Below are positions 1 to 10,308 of a stretch of DNA of 64,000 bases, in pieces. The number at the start of each line of letters is the position of its first letter. Position 1 is the stretch's first letter. The notes beneath the pieces are model-generated. The model did no database searches. It had not been told where the DNA came from and saw only the letters and a list, made by a program, of their open reading frames with translations. This stretch comes from Phytophthora hibernalis. Lineage: Eukaryota > Oomycota > Peronosporomycetes > Peronosporales > Peronosporaceae. Position numbers and translations under genes: made by a program. The stretch lies in the NCBI GenBank assembly GCA_012656075.1, contig JAAKBF010000224.1, positions 558,001-622,000 of the forward strand, in the 5' to 3' direction.

Positions 1-2064
1 CCCTGACAACGTCTGGGCTGACATGATATCGCGCTGGGCCGGCAATCATGCTCCCGTCGCCACGGTGAAGCGGATCAAGGCAGTGCGTCAACAACAAACT
101 CCATCTCGGCCACGACTCAGACCTATCGATGACGACGGTTTTGTCTGGTCTACGTTGATGAACTTACAACTGTCCAAGCGCAGTATGACCCGCCAGCAGG
201 AGCGGCAACTGCAGCGAATGGAACTACCACGCTGAACGCCCGGATTTGGGTACCCTCTGAGGCGACGAAGCTGATCCAGCGGCTGTGCATCATTGCGCAC
301 TGCGGATCCCAAGGCCACCATGGCCAAAAGGCTATGATCGCTCACCTCCAGAGACTCTTCGTGATTGACCATCTTGCAGCGACAGTTTCCAAGTTTGTGA
401 ACGATTGCTTGCTGTGTTTGCATTGTCGAGGGGAAGATTATCCCTCGGCCGTGGGGTGAATTGATCGACTGCAACATCCGCAATGGCGTTCTCCATTTTG
501 ATTTCCTCTACATGGGCGAGAGCTATGGAGCGAGTAAGTACCTACTTGTCCTGAAGGACCACGCGACCCATTACTGCGAGTTGGTGGTGGCTGACGCGGC
601 TGACAGCAGCGTCACGACGGAAGCGCTGCTGAATTGGCATTCACGATTTGGTATCCCGCCGGAATGGGTATCAGATAACGGCACGCATTTCAAAAATGAG
701 ATGGTCGCCGAGCTCAGCCGCCGACTGCGGACAAAGCAGTCGTTCACGTTGGCCTACTGCCCGTGAATCAATGGATTGGTTGAGCGAGTGAATCGTGACG
801 TGCTACAAGTCATACGCGCGATGATTCTGTCTTACAAGATCAGCTACAAGGACTGGGTGTACTTGGTCCCGATGGTACAGGCGCACCTGAATCACACGGC
901 TCTGCCATCGCTGGGGAACCACTCACCAACAGAGCTGTTCACTGGGCTACAAAACCTAACACCTCTCCGGGAGTTCTACTTGCCAGACTCCCAAGAACTG
1001 CAGACGGTTCCAGAGGTGCAAGAGATCGAGGGCTACCTTGCAGAGCTACGTGAGAGTGTTCAAGCCATGCACTGCGCGGTTGAGGACCAGAGGCTCAAGC
1101 AGCGCCTCCTCAACAAGAAGCGTGAACGCGGTGAAAACTTGGTGAATTTCACGGTAGGCGATTTTGTTCTCCGCTCTCGAGTGGATGAGAAACACGGAAA
1201 CAAGATGCAGGTGACCTGGGTTGGACCGTACCATGTCGTACGGGCCGACGCTCACTCATATAGAGTGCAACACCTCGTGACAGGCGACGAATTGGACGTG
1301 CACGCCTCGAGATTGAAAATTACGCTGATGACAGTCTGGAGGTGACGGACGAGTTGCTGGAACACGTTTCTGCGCAAGGCATCGTCCTCGCTGTCGACAA
1401 GCTAAATGCTCATCGGTGTAATGAAGACATCAAGGACTTTGAGATTACAGTCGGGTGGAAAGGCCTACAATCCATCGAGGATTCGTACGAGCCACTGGCT
1501 GATCTTGCGAAAGAGATTTGTGTTCTGGTGGATACCTACGTGCGGGAGACGGAAGACGAGAAGCTCCACGCGTATTGGGAACAACTACAACTTGGTGGTG
1601 GACAGCGCGCTGATAATGCTGGACCCATCAGCTCTTCTACTGGTGAAACGCTGACGTATCAGGGCGACAAGCGGCCGGCACGACGCCGGCAATCCGGTAG
1701 GAAGCGACGACGTCGAACTCAAGCGAGCGCGGCGATCAACTGGACGACACTCGCCGAAGGCGAGGTCGAACTTCAGGTGAACGTGGTGATCAACTGGACG
1801 ATGCTCGACCTGCTGAGGATCTACAACCTCCTGCAGGCGAATGTTTGGGGCAGACCGCGACTGGGTCGGCTGGACCTGAAGGACGCCAAACACGGTCACG
1901 TACCGCAGCTACTAAAGTCACAGCGACTTCTAGCGGCGATTCGAGCCGCTCCATTCATACTCGCAGGGACCGTGGCCAACACAGCTAGCTCTGTCGACCA
2001 GGCAGGCTGTTATAGCGGTGACCGAGTAATTGGGGTCGGTGATCAAGCTTCGGGGGCTGTGTAG
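1..2064 (+). mobile_element. Degenerate Ty3/gypsy integrase-chromodomain remnant
   Basis: This is the 3' end of a pol polyprotein. A piece at 23-235 resembles the linker before integrase. The integrase core runs from 461 to about 1330: a first catalytic Asp in HFDFLYMGES, a second in SDNGTHFKN, and the Glu in NGLVERVNRD. A stop codon near 763 splits the core between the second and third catalytic residues. A chromodomain-like tail with EITVGWKGLQSIEDSYEPL follows at about 1400-1500, then a basic, low-similarity extension to 2064. The whole matches the integrase of the LTR element at 8194-13933 but is clearly diverged. I find no LTR, protease or reverse transcriptase here, so it is a truncated old copy cut by the left edge of the window. 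Confidence 0.8.
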
Positions 2065-2589
2065 TGGATCCTGGACTATTTCCAGCTTGGATCACCTCAG
2101 CGGAACCTCAAGGCTTCCACCAGGCATCCGGTTCGGGCGATGAGCGGCAGGCTCAGGCGTCTAGTGATGTCAGGTTAATATTTCAGGTGCACCCGGATGT
2201 GTCCGACGGCCGCTGGAGGACGAAGTATCTGACTGTCGCCAGGCTGTGGACAATGGGTGCAGTCTGTTATGCCAGCAAAGGCAGCTAGTGTCTTGCTGAG
2301 CTGTATAAGGATTTAGTAAGCCCAACTGTATGTTTTCTTTGGCAGGAGTTACATGTACATTCTCACGGTTCGTCAGGCAGGTGGCCTCTGCCGATGACGG
2401 TCCGTATCTCTGAGGGCATGTCCAGGAAGAGCTCGGGCTGGTTACCATCAGCACCCGTAGTCTCTCCACATCTCTCACTTTCCAATCTTCTACCTGACCA
2501 ACACATCAATACATTCGGCTCTATTTCCGTGCGGGTTGACCCCGCATTGCTGTGTTGGAGTTTTTGGTGATTCGGACCCGGGAGACACT
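2065..2589. other. No gene recognised between retroelement remnant and copy A
   Basis: Short open frames on both strands have no recognisable motifs. The stretch separates the integrase remnant from the breakpoint near 2590, where dioxygenase-family homology begins abruptly. It could be 3' retroelement sequence. No LTR like those at 8194 and 13510 is visible. Confidence 0.4.
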
Positions 2590-4509
2590 ACAACGGGGAA
2601 GGAGGACACTTTGTGAAGCACCAGGACACGGAGAAGGAGGACGGCATGGTGGCGACGCTGGTAGTTTAGCTGCCGAGTTTGCATGAAGGAGGAGGATTGG
2701 TGGTGGGAAGGAGGTGCAACGTCATGATTTCGGTAAAAGGATGGCACGGCAGGATATCTGCCGCATAATGCAGTGCACTATGCTGATACTGAACATTCTC
2801 TAGAGAAGGTGACGAAGGGCTATCGCTTGGTGCTGGTGTACTCCATCTGCCTACCTCCGGATATGCGCCACCTCATTAGAAACCACGACATACCGCTGAG
2901 TGAGGAACTGGCTGCTGCCGTGGGTCGCATGAAGTCGGGCACCGGTTCTTTTGCGTTGATGTTTTCCCACGAATATACGAAACTAAGTATCACGGATTTG
3001 GGCACTCGTGCACTGAAAGGGATCGATCGCGCTCGGGTTGAAGCATTGGAGGAAGCGAATACAATCCTTCCCGATGACAAGAAGCTTCAGTTCTATCTTG
3101 CGAAGCTGACGCATGATGTGAACTTCTACGATACTGGCGGCGATTGGGAGGAGGACAAACGAGACGAGTCGATCAAATGGTACACAACGAGTGGTTCATG
3201 CTTGGAAGTGGCATGGACGACATCAAGCTGAACTTTTGAATCCTGGGCGTGAGTCGCTTGCTGAGCTCTGGAGTGGCCATGGAAATAGTACTTTCGAGGG
3301 GTATCTTGGTAACGACGGGGCGACGAGGAACACTACGTACTCTCGATACGCGATCGTTGCTTGGCATGCTGTCAAGAGCGTAGAAAATGCTTTGAAGTTC
3401 ATCAACCCCACTGCTGCTCTTGCTGCCTTGAGAGCTCAGAAATCAGTCAATGCTGCTACACTCCGATCGTTCATGACTGCTGCTGCGAATGCGAATTTGG
3501 TAGGAGCTGACGAGTCTCTATCTCTCGATTGGCGCCGACCTAAGTCTGATTCTCTCTCAGTTGATTTTTGTCGAGCGTCATGCGAGCTGCTAGTAAAGAT
3601 GCGTGACCCACAACTCGTGAACGTATTCTTCAGTACGTTCTTCAGTCGTCTTGAAGAAAAGGAGTCTATCATCCCATCGGTTGTCAAGATTGTGCGCGTA
3701 TTCAAGTGGAGTGACATTGCTCATGAGCTGCTGAGCTCGTTGGATGAAAGGATTGAGGAGGAGCGTTTCGGCTTTATGGGTATGGGGCATGTACCTGAAC
3801 CTGGTGACTCGGGCATGACAATTGCGCTGCGGTTGCTCGAAAGCTTGGATGCCGGAATTGCTCAGCAAACGCTGCTCAACGTAGCTGTCGAGAAAGCCGT
3901 CATGATCCGCGATGAGCGTTTGTGCTCATCCCATGTAATCGGCCTGCTGTGGATTCTAGTGCTTCGGCATGGCAACAAAAGCATTCTAGAGCCTTTGGCA
4001 AACAAAGTCAACGAGTGGAGCCGGCGTTGCTAAACCACTCAATCCACATATTCCATCAGCACTTGATTGGCATCGATCCGTCGGACGACAGGTTCATTCT
4101 GCTCGTTTCTATCGCTGCAGTTCGTATCGAGTGGCTGAAAAGGCACCTGTTGTCCAAGGAGAAGCCTTTCAGCTGGGAGATGCCTAGAGCAAAGTTCCCT
4201 GAGAACGCCCAGATTCAGGTATTTCTACGAGGTCCTAAGCCGTCTATGACCACCAAAGGAATGCTCAGTTTTACTGGGCTACCCGATGCAAGAAAGAATG
4301 CGACAAAGTGCATGCGTAGCAATCACACCAACGCTTCATTCACGATGGAGCCCGGAGGCAGAGGCAAGGACTCATTCGTGACCGTCAACAAGACCCGATA
4401 CTGGTTTTCAGAATTTGAAAATGGTTTGCTCGTGTATGAGCTCAAGCGTTTGAAGAAGCTATTTGGTGGAAGTGACGGCGGCGCTAAGAAGAAAGCCCGG
4501 CTTGAATAA
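2590..4509 (+). pseudogene. Copy A: 2OG-Fe(II) dioxygenase family, 5'-truncated and frameshifted
   Basis: Homology starts at the metal-binding strand (GEGGHFVKHQDTEKE, about 2597). The N-terminal 150 or so residues seen in copies D and H are absent. The double-stranded beta-helix core is recognisable: the HxD pair in KHQDTEK, the distal His in TEHSLEKV and the co-substrate Arg in KGYRLVLVY. This order (HxD, His, Arg) is that of prolyl-4-hydroxylase-like oxygenases of fungi and oomycetes. The core is broken by a stop near 2667 and a frameshift near 2740. Further shifts near 3200 and 4000 split the family-specific C-terminal region, which ends in KKARLE at 4509. Conserved landmarks are ALKGIDRAR, LNPG, SFSWEMP-like and FLRGP. 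At least one break (near 3233) is a missing T in a T run. The function of the C-terminal region is unknown to me. Confidence 0.8.
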
Positions 4510-4650
4510 TGAAGACCGGCTTTGGTGAGTTGCGTAGGTGGTGTGTCCCAGCGAAAACCAGTCCGATGTTTAGCCGATGCATTCGTTTTACTTTTGAAAT
4601 GAAACTCAATGTGATGCGCTTTGGTTGAAGTTCAGAAACATCTCGAAGTA

Positions 4651-5316
4651 CTGTAAAACCTGTGATTGTGCCCCACCCCTCTAATAGTACCCCACCCCCA
4701 AAAATTGACTCCGAAGTAGGGACATCCTACAGTGCCCCAGCCTTTAATAGTACCCCACACCTCTAATACTACCCCACCCCTCTAATTGTACCCCATACCC
4801 TTTAATAGTACCCCAGCACTCTCCAACTTTAGGTTTTGTGGCGCGAAACACTCTCTTCGTGGCGCCACGAGCAGACCTGAACCCGGAGGCAATTGTTCAG
4901 CGCTGGGCGAAGTTTATCGTGCATGTGCAGGCGTTAATCAAACGAGTTCAACATCCAATACTCTAATTCTATGAAGTAATAATGTACATGTATTTCAGGC
5001 ACGAATTTGTATCTACAGATGCTGTGTAATCGAAACCAACCATTGACACTGCAGCTTAAGCTTCCGAAGAAGCTAGCGGGAAGGAGGGAGGGTTCTGCGA
5101 CTCTGATGACAAGGACGGCTTTATCGACGCAATTACTGAGATTGATATCTGATCGAGCTCAAACGCTCGTCCTAACTCAATGCACCTCACCTTGACTTGA
5201 CGTTCGTGTTCATAGTGCCCCATGCCTTTAATTGTACCCCACCTAAAATAGTACCCCACCCTAGCAGTGGGGCACTAACCCAGTACCCCGTGGGGCATTA
5301 TCATAGGTTTTACAGT
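4651..5316. mobile_element. MITE-like TIR element with TA target duplication
   Basis: The ends are inverted repeats: CTGTAAAACCTGTGATTGTG on the left matches the complement of the right end (CTGTAAAACCTATGATAATG), continuing into CCCCA. The 666-bp element is flanked on both sides by TA, the target duplication of Tc1/mariner-type transposons. No transposase frame is present. The interior carries many degenerate copies of a short motif around AATAGTACCCCAC near the left end and, in both orientations, near the right end. It lies just downstream of copy A. Confidence 0.7.
4670..4815. repeat. Degenerate AATAGTACCCCAC subterminal repeats
   Basis: About six copies of a motif of the form CTCTAATAGTACCCCACCC lie here. 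A second cluster occurs at 5212-5300 and includes reverse-complement GTGGGGCA copies. They sit just inside both ends of the TIR element, the placement expected of transposase-binding subterminal repeats. That role is an inference. Confidence 0.65.
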
Positions 5317-5559
5317 ACACGTACATGAATGTTGCTGATAAAGGAAATCGTTGTCAAGCGTGCGACGCTTGTACTTCAACTACCAAGCGCGTATGAATCT
5401 GTTGGCTTAGTTTCTTGGTGCGTATCCTGCCGTCATCGTCTCCTACAAAAAGTATGGCGGCGTTTAGTCATTTTACCAACTAACATTGTCACGATGTACG
5501 TTCTTTCCCTCTTCGACCCTCTCATTACTCTAGACGAGATCTCTTCCTAGCTGGACCAC

Positions 5560-6472
5560 CGTCAGCATTTCGACCCGGGTCTGTCCAATGCAGTTTTGAG
5601 TAGAACCACAATACTACAACACAACGGCTATCGCTGTCCAGGACAACATCAAAATCTTGGGCGTGTCGGGGCAGGAAGCTGTAGCTCTTGCCGGTCGTCC
5701 ACGCAGTGTGGAACAGTAGAAGGCTTTGGGCTACAGCGGCTCGTACAGCAATTGCTCGGAAGCGCTGTCCAACGACTACTTCAAGGTGCTGCCGAACGAG
5801 ACGTGGACGCTCCTATATGCGAAGGAATACAAGACTGAGCGCAAGGATCTCTTCATGCTGTGCTGTTTTCCGGAGGTTGAAGAAACTCCAAACACGAGAC
5901 AAGGCAGGTGGCGATCCTGCTGGAACTTGTAGCCTAGTGTATTGGTAGCTTGATGTGTAACTAGCAAAATGAAGAGTGAGAGATTTGGACTGTCGTCAAC
6001 ATCCATCCTTTCAATGAAAGTATGAAACCTTTCATGCTGCCATCAGCATGAAGGTTTCATACTTTCATTGAGAAGGATGGATGTGAACACGTAAAGCATC
6101 CCGATTCCACTTGGATCACTGGCGGCCTTTTCTACGAGATCCATGAAACTTTGGTCAGGTCCAGATGCCAATGAAGCACGCTGACCTTGATGCACCAGGG
6201 TCAGGCGTAGCTTCTTCTGTGATTGACTTGATTGCACCAGGTCGCTCACTGTCTAGTTGTCAAGTCTTTGAAGTTCACGTCTGGCGGCGGAAGCTGGCTT
6301 TGACCCAGAATCCACCACACATGCTCAACACAGATCTGGCTCTGCTGGAAGCCCCCGACCTCAAGAAGTCGGTCGAATCGTTCGCCTCGAGCGACCACCC
6401 TTCAAGGAGGTGTTCGCCTCGGCCTGGGCCAAGGTCATGACGGCCGACCACTTCAACTCGGAAGGCTACTAA
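5560..6472 (+). pseudogene. Catalase-peroxidase (KatG-like) C-terminal remnant
   Basis: Two blocks resemble the C-terminal peroxidase domain of catalase-peroxidases. The first (about 5600-5900) reads NIKILGVSGQEAVALAGRPR, then KALGYSGSYSNCSEALSNDYF and ETWTLL. The second (about 6320-6472) reads MLNTDLALLEAPDLKKSVE and ends with FASAWAKVMTADHF shortly before TAA. An in-frame TAG near 5718 and frameshifts near 5690 and 6405 disrupt it. About 400 bp of unrelated sequence with a long hairpin separates the blocks. The N-terminal haem-binding half is absent. The class I peroxidase assignment is from motif memory, so the exact subfamily is uncertain. Confidence 0.5.
6000..6083. repeat. Long hairpin, about 40-bp arms
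   Basis: The left arm (from CATCCATCCTTTCAATG) and right arm (ending TTGAGAAGGATGGATG) are complementary over about 40 bp with two small indels, separated by about 3 bases. It lies inside the peroxidase remnant, between its two coding blocks, and may be the scar or remnant of a foldback element. Confidence 0.75.
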
Positions 6473-6689
6473 GCATGTCTAGTATCTTTGTGGAGACAAT
6501 GATACCCTACACAAAGTTTATGTTTGCCTGCACCATTTATCGGTCACTTCAACTTAGAACCAATCATTCGGGAACAGCACAGTACGTCGATCACACTATT
6601 TATATCCCCCAGAGCAGTTAGCTGGCCATGGCGTGGGAGGACGCTACAATCAATATGACAATGAAGTGGACCAAGAGGAGTCTGCTGAT

Positions 6690-8193
6690 GAAGAAGTTTT
6701 CGCCGAGGGCAACTGGCCGAAGGCCAGCCAACGATGTCCCGACACCATCCGGAGCTGCGTGCGGGCAGATCAGTGAGATGCTGTCAAGAGCAGACAACAA
6801 TGCAGGGGAATATTCCTTCGGAGGACAAGCGGGGCTCTACCTGCGGTCCTAGGACTGTTCATCCAGGACGCGAGGCTCATTCCGTTGCCATGGATGGAGG
6901 AACACGCGACCAAGTTGATAATCAAGTGTCCCCGTTTGGAAAAAGGCTGGACACTTTGATGGACGAGAACGTCCGCAAGAGCTGGCAACTTGCACCGGAC
7001 CAAGTGGAGATCAAAAACCCACTATGGCATTCAGGAATGAACCAGCTAAGCGAGACCATTGCTGATCGACTGGGCTATAAGGGCGTTCCGATGCAGTGTT
7101 TGCTGTACAAGTTGTTGGTGTATGGGGAGGGAGGTCATTTTATGAAACACCAGGACACCGAGAAGGAGGACGGGATGGTGGCGACGCTGGTTATTCAACC
7201 ACCGAGTGCACATGAAGGAGGAGACTTGGTTGTATACCAACGTGGCGAGGTGAAGCACCGTCATGATTTCGGTAAAGCAAAAGGAACGGCGGCGTATTTG
7301 TCTCATTGTGCGGTGCACTATGCGGACGCGCTCGAAACAGTGACGAAGGGATATCGACTTGTATTGGTATACTCGATCTGCTTGCCACCAACAATGCGCC
7401 ATTTGATGAGAAACCACAACCAAACTTTGAGTGAGGAGCTGGGTACTGTGATCAACGACATGAACGACGATAATGAGTCTTTGCACTCTTGCTGTCCCAC
7501 GAGTATACTGAAAAGAGTATCGAGGACTTGGGGTCTGGTGCGTTGAAAGGCATTGATCGTGCGAGGACACAAACTCTAGAGGAAGCGAATGCAGTCGTCT
7601 CTCCTGGCAAGAAGTTGCAACTTTTCATTGCGCAACTAAAACACGATGTCAGCTACTACGACGACGGCAGTAATTGGGAAGAAAGCGATCGCCACGAATC
7701 GATCAGCTGGTACACCACGAAATGCGAGACCCTCAACCGATACTCAAGAACTGCGCAGAAGCTTAACTTTCTCAACCCTGGGAAGAGACGCTCTCAGGTT
7801 TCTGGGCGAATCATGGCAACAGCACCTTTGAGGGCTACCTGGGCAATTCCGGAGCGACACGAAGTACAACATATTCTCGGTTTGCTCTCGTGGCTTGGTC
7901 GGCAGCAAAAAAGTGGCGAATGCTTTCAAGTTCGTCAATGTCAATGCTGCTGTTGGGGCTCTGGAAGCTCACAGACCAGTTGACGCTGCTACACTCCGCG
8001 GGTTTATGGAGGCTGTGTCCTCCAAGTTGGCAGAACCACGACAGAGTAACTCATGGGACCAGCCTACGTCTGTGTCTGTTGGGTTCTGTCGGTCCATGTG
8101 CGATCTGCTTGTAGATGCGGGGGACACTAGGCTTGTCCAAATGTTCTTCTTCAACTTCGTCAACGGCCTGAGCCAATACGAAAACAAGGCCAC
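6690..8193 (+). pseudogene. Copy B, 5' part: dioxygenase family, interrupted by LTR element
   Basis: An acidic N-terminus leads to GNWP near 6709, followed by frameshifts. The dioxygenase core runs from about 6940 (DTLMDENVRKSWQL) through YGEGGHFMKHQDTEKE to KGYRLVLVY. The distal histidine is missing: where paralogues read YADAEHSLEKV, this copy reads YADALETV, an in-frame loss of three residues including the Fe ligand. A one-base T deletion near 7480 shifts frame at the same codon as in copy F. Further shifts occur near 7780. The coding sequence stops at 8193 where the LTR retrotransposon begins and resumes at 13934. The true start codon cannot be fixed because of the frame breaks. Confidence 0.8.
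8189..8193. repeat. Target site duplication GCCAC (left)
   Basis: The pentamer GCCAC immediately precedes the left LTR and recurs at 13934-13938 after the right LTR. Five base pairs is the usual Ty3/gypsy duplication length. Removing one copy and the element rejoins the copy B coding sequence. Confidence 0.9.
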
Positions 8194-8617
8194 TGTAGTA
8201 GGTCACCGGAATAACACGAACACAGTCGGGGAAGCTGGCACTTCCTTCAGGTTTCTGCCGACTGTATTGTGCTACTGGCTTGGTAGTAAATGTAAAAGTG
8301 AGAAAGCGTAACATGCACGTCAACTAGCAGCTCTACATTGCCATCACCAGCGTCCCAGTGATGGCGTCCTGAACGACAATCTGGTAGATGCTCTCTACCA
8401 TACATTGTACCAGCTTGAGTCGGCGAAAGCACGTGATAGCTGCTCTTGTGCTCGCCAAGCCACACCTCGCTGGCTGCGGCACTCGAACTGCAACCTCATT
8501 GCTGCCTGGGCCACAGCACTGTGGATAACTGCAGTCACATGCTGTTGCCCACATTCCTTGCCGTGCTCTACTGCATCATGTGGACATGGTTGGGCTTTCA
8601 TGCCGCCACCCACTACA
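8194..8617 (-). repeat. LTR (3' LTR of the minus-strand element)
   Basis: 424 bp, with terminal TGTAGT...ACTACA. Nearly identical to 13510-13933, with differences visible only at two pairs of adjacent positions (near 8207 and 8268). Confidence 0.93.
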
Positions 8618-8630
8618 GTCCCCTTCCAAG
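8618..8630 (-). promoter_or_regulatory. Polypurine tract beside 3' LTR
   Basis: On the minus strand the sequence directly before the 3' LTR reads TTGGAAGGGGAC, a purine-rich tract in the position where plus-strand DNA synthesis is primed in LTR elements. This supports minus-strand orientation of the element. Confidence 0.65.
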
Positions 8631-8977
8631 CTCAAAATGTCCACTCGGCAACATTAAACTTGACCTGACTCATCCATCGGTGACTCAAAAGGTCACTGAT
8701 AGTCATTACTCGAAGGACTGTTTTTCAACAATCGATATCACGTCATGTTGAAACTGTGACATGATGGGTACAACTTGCCCAAGTCGCAGTTGAGTCAAAT
8801 ATGATCCTTGTAGCCACCAAATTAACAATGTAATTGAGGCAAACAATTGTAGCATTATTAACGCTTCGCAGTCTCACGCAGATCTGCTAAAAAGCTTTTC
8901 AACTTCGGATCATTGGCAGTAGTCGCATACTCTTGCACTAACGTATTCACGTCCTTGTACAATGCTACTAGAGGCTC

Positions 8978-10036
8978 TCACGAGTCATCTATGGATTCAA
9001 GACCATGCCAGCCTACTTCAATCTCATAGGTCTTGCTTTTGTCGTTCCACCGGTGTTGCAGCAGCTCACGCACCTGGAGGACAATGCCTTGAGCAGCCAC
9101 GTGCTCTCGAAGTTCCTCGGTTATTTCGAGGTCCTTGTCGGCGAAAACTTTAAGCCGCGAGGCATGCACATCGAGCTCTCCGCCCGTGATCAGGTGCTTT
9201 ACCTTGAACACGTTGTACTCTTGTGTTGCGGTAACCGCGTAGGGGCCAACCCACGTGACGAGCAGCTTGTTCTGCCCTTTTTCGTCCACCCTGGATCGTA
9301 GTACGTAGTCGCCGACATCGAAATTGACCATGTTGTCACCTCGTTCCTTCTTCGTGTTAAGCAGGGTCTGTTTGAGACGTGTTTCCTCAACTGCCCTATG
9401 CATGCCTTGCACACTGCTGCGTAAGCGGGCCAAACTTTCCTCGATTTCAACTGAGGTTCGAGCCGACTGCACGCTGGGGGTCACTTCTGGGCCCAGGAAA
9501 ACGGCCTGCAACGGTGATGGAGGCTCCAAACCCGTGAAGAGCTCAGAAAGAGCCTTTCCTGTCAGCGACAGTACGGCGGTGTGATTAAGACTTGCCTGAA
9601 CCAGTGGTATCAGTCTCGACCAATCTCTGTGGTTTAACTTGTAGTCCAGGATCAATACCCGTAGAAACTGCAGGATATCCCGGTTGACTCGTTCAATAGA
9701 GCCATTAATCCATGGGCTGTAAACTGGTGAGAAAGGTTGCTTGCACTTCAGTCTAGTACAGAGTTCGTGTATCACTTTGTTTTTGAAATGAGAGCCTTGG
9801 TCGCTAATCCACACTCGTGGAATTCCAAAACTACTGTGCCACTCCATGATGGCTTCTGCTGCAACCGTAGATGTAGGCGTTTCACACTTGACCAACTCAC
9901 AGTAATGACTCGCATCAGCTTTAAGCACTAACAGGTACTTCAAGCTGCCGGAAGACTCGCCCAGATAGAGAAAATCCCAGTGCAAGGCTTGGTTTCGCAC
10001 ATTGCATCGGTACGTTTCGCTCCAAGGTCTTGGCAC
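8978..10036 (-). CDS. Retrotransposon integrase with chromodomain-like tail
   Basis: An open frame of 352 residues. The catalytic triad is intact: Asp in HWDFLYLGESS, Asp in ISDQGSHFKN and Glu in NGSIERVNRD. The region after the core (DYVLRSRVDEKGQNKLLVTW, VGPYAV) is the C-terminal DNA-binding part, followed by a chromodomain-like segment ending EVGWHGLESIDDS. An H2C2 zinc-binding N-terminus is visible in another frame just upstream (HLRRLFHVPHLRQCADKF, CVLC, about 10150-10050), so the pol frame is shifted at about 10040. The tail is short compared with the remnant at 1-2064. Confidence 0.88.
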   Translation of the reverse strand: MPRPWSETYRCNVRNQALHWDFLYLGESSGSLKYLLVLKADASHYCELVKCETPTSTVAAEAIMEWHSSFGIPRVWISDQGSHFKNKVIHELCTRLKCKQPFSPVYSPWINGSIERVNRDILQFLRVLILDYKLNHRDWSRLIPLVQASLNHTAVLSLTGKALSELFTGLEPPSPLQAVFLGPEVTPSVQSARTSVEIEESLARLRSSVQGMHRAVEETRLKQTLLNTKKERGDNMVNFDVGDYVLRSRVDEKGQNKLLVTWVGPYAVTATQEYNVFKVKHLITGGELDVHASRLKVFADKDLEITEELREHVAAQGIVLQVRELLQHRWNDKSKTYEIEVGWHGLESIDDS

Positions 10037-10308
10037 TATCTCCCCCTTTCACATGATGGCATAAGACGCAGCTCGCCAAGAACTTGTCCGCACATTGACG
10101 AAGATGTGGTACGTGGAAGAGCCGGCGAAGGTGTGCCAGCATGGCATCTCGCCCTCGGCGTCCCTGGGGGCCATGATGCACAATCGGCGCAGCAAGTTAC
10201 TGTCTGCTGCGGGGTCCCACGGCCGCTTGTCCTCCCGTCGAACCCCATCGCCGTCATCGAGAAGGCGCTCTCGTTCGTCATTCGTCCCAAATTTTCGCTG
10301 GGCTTCAG

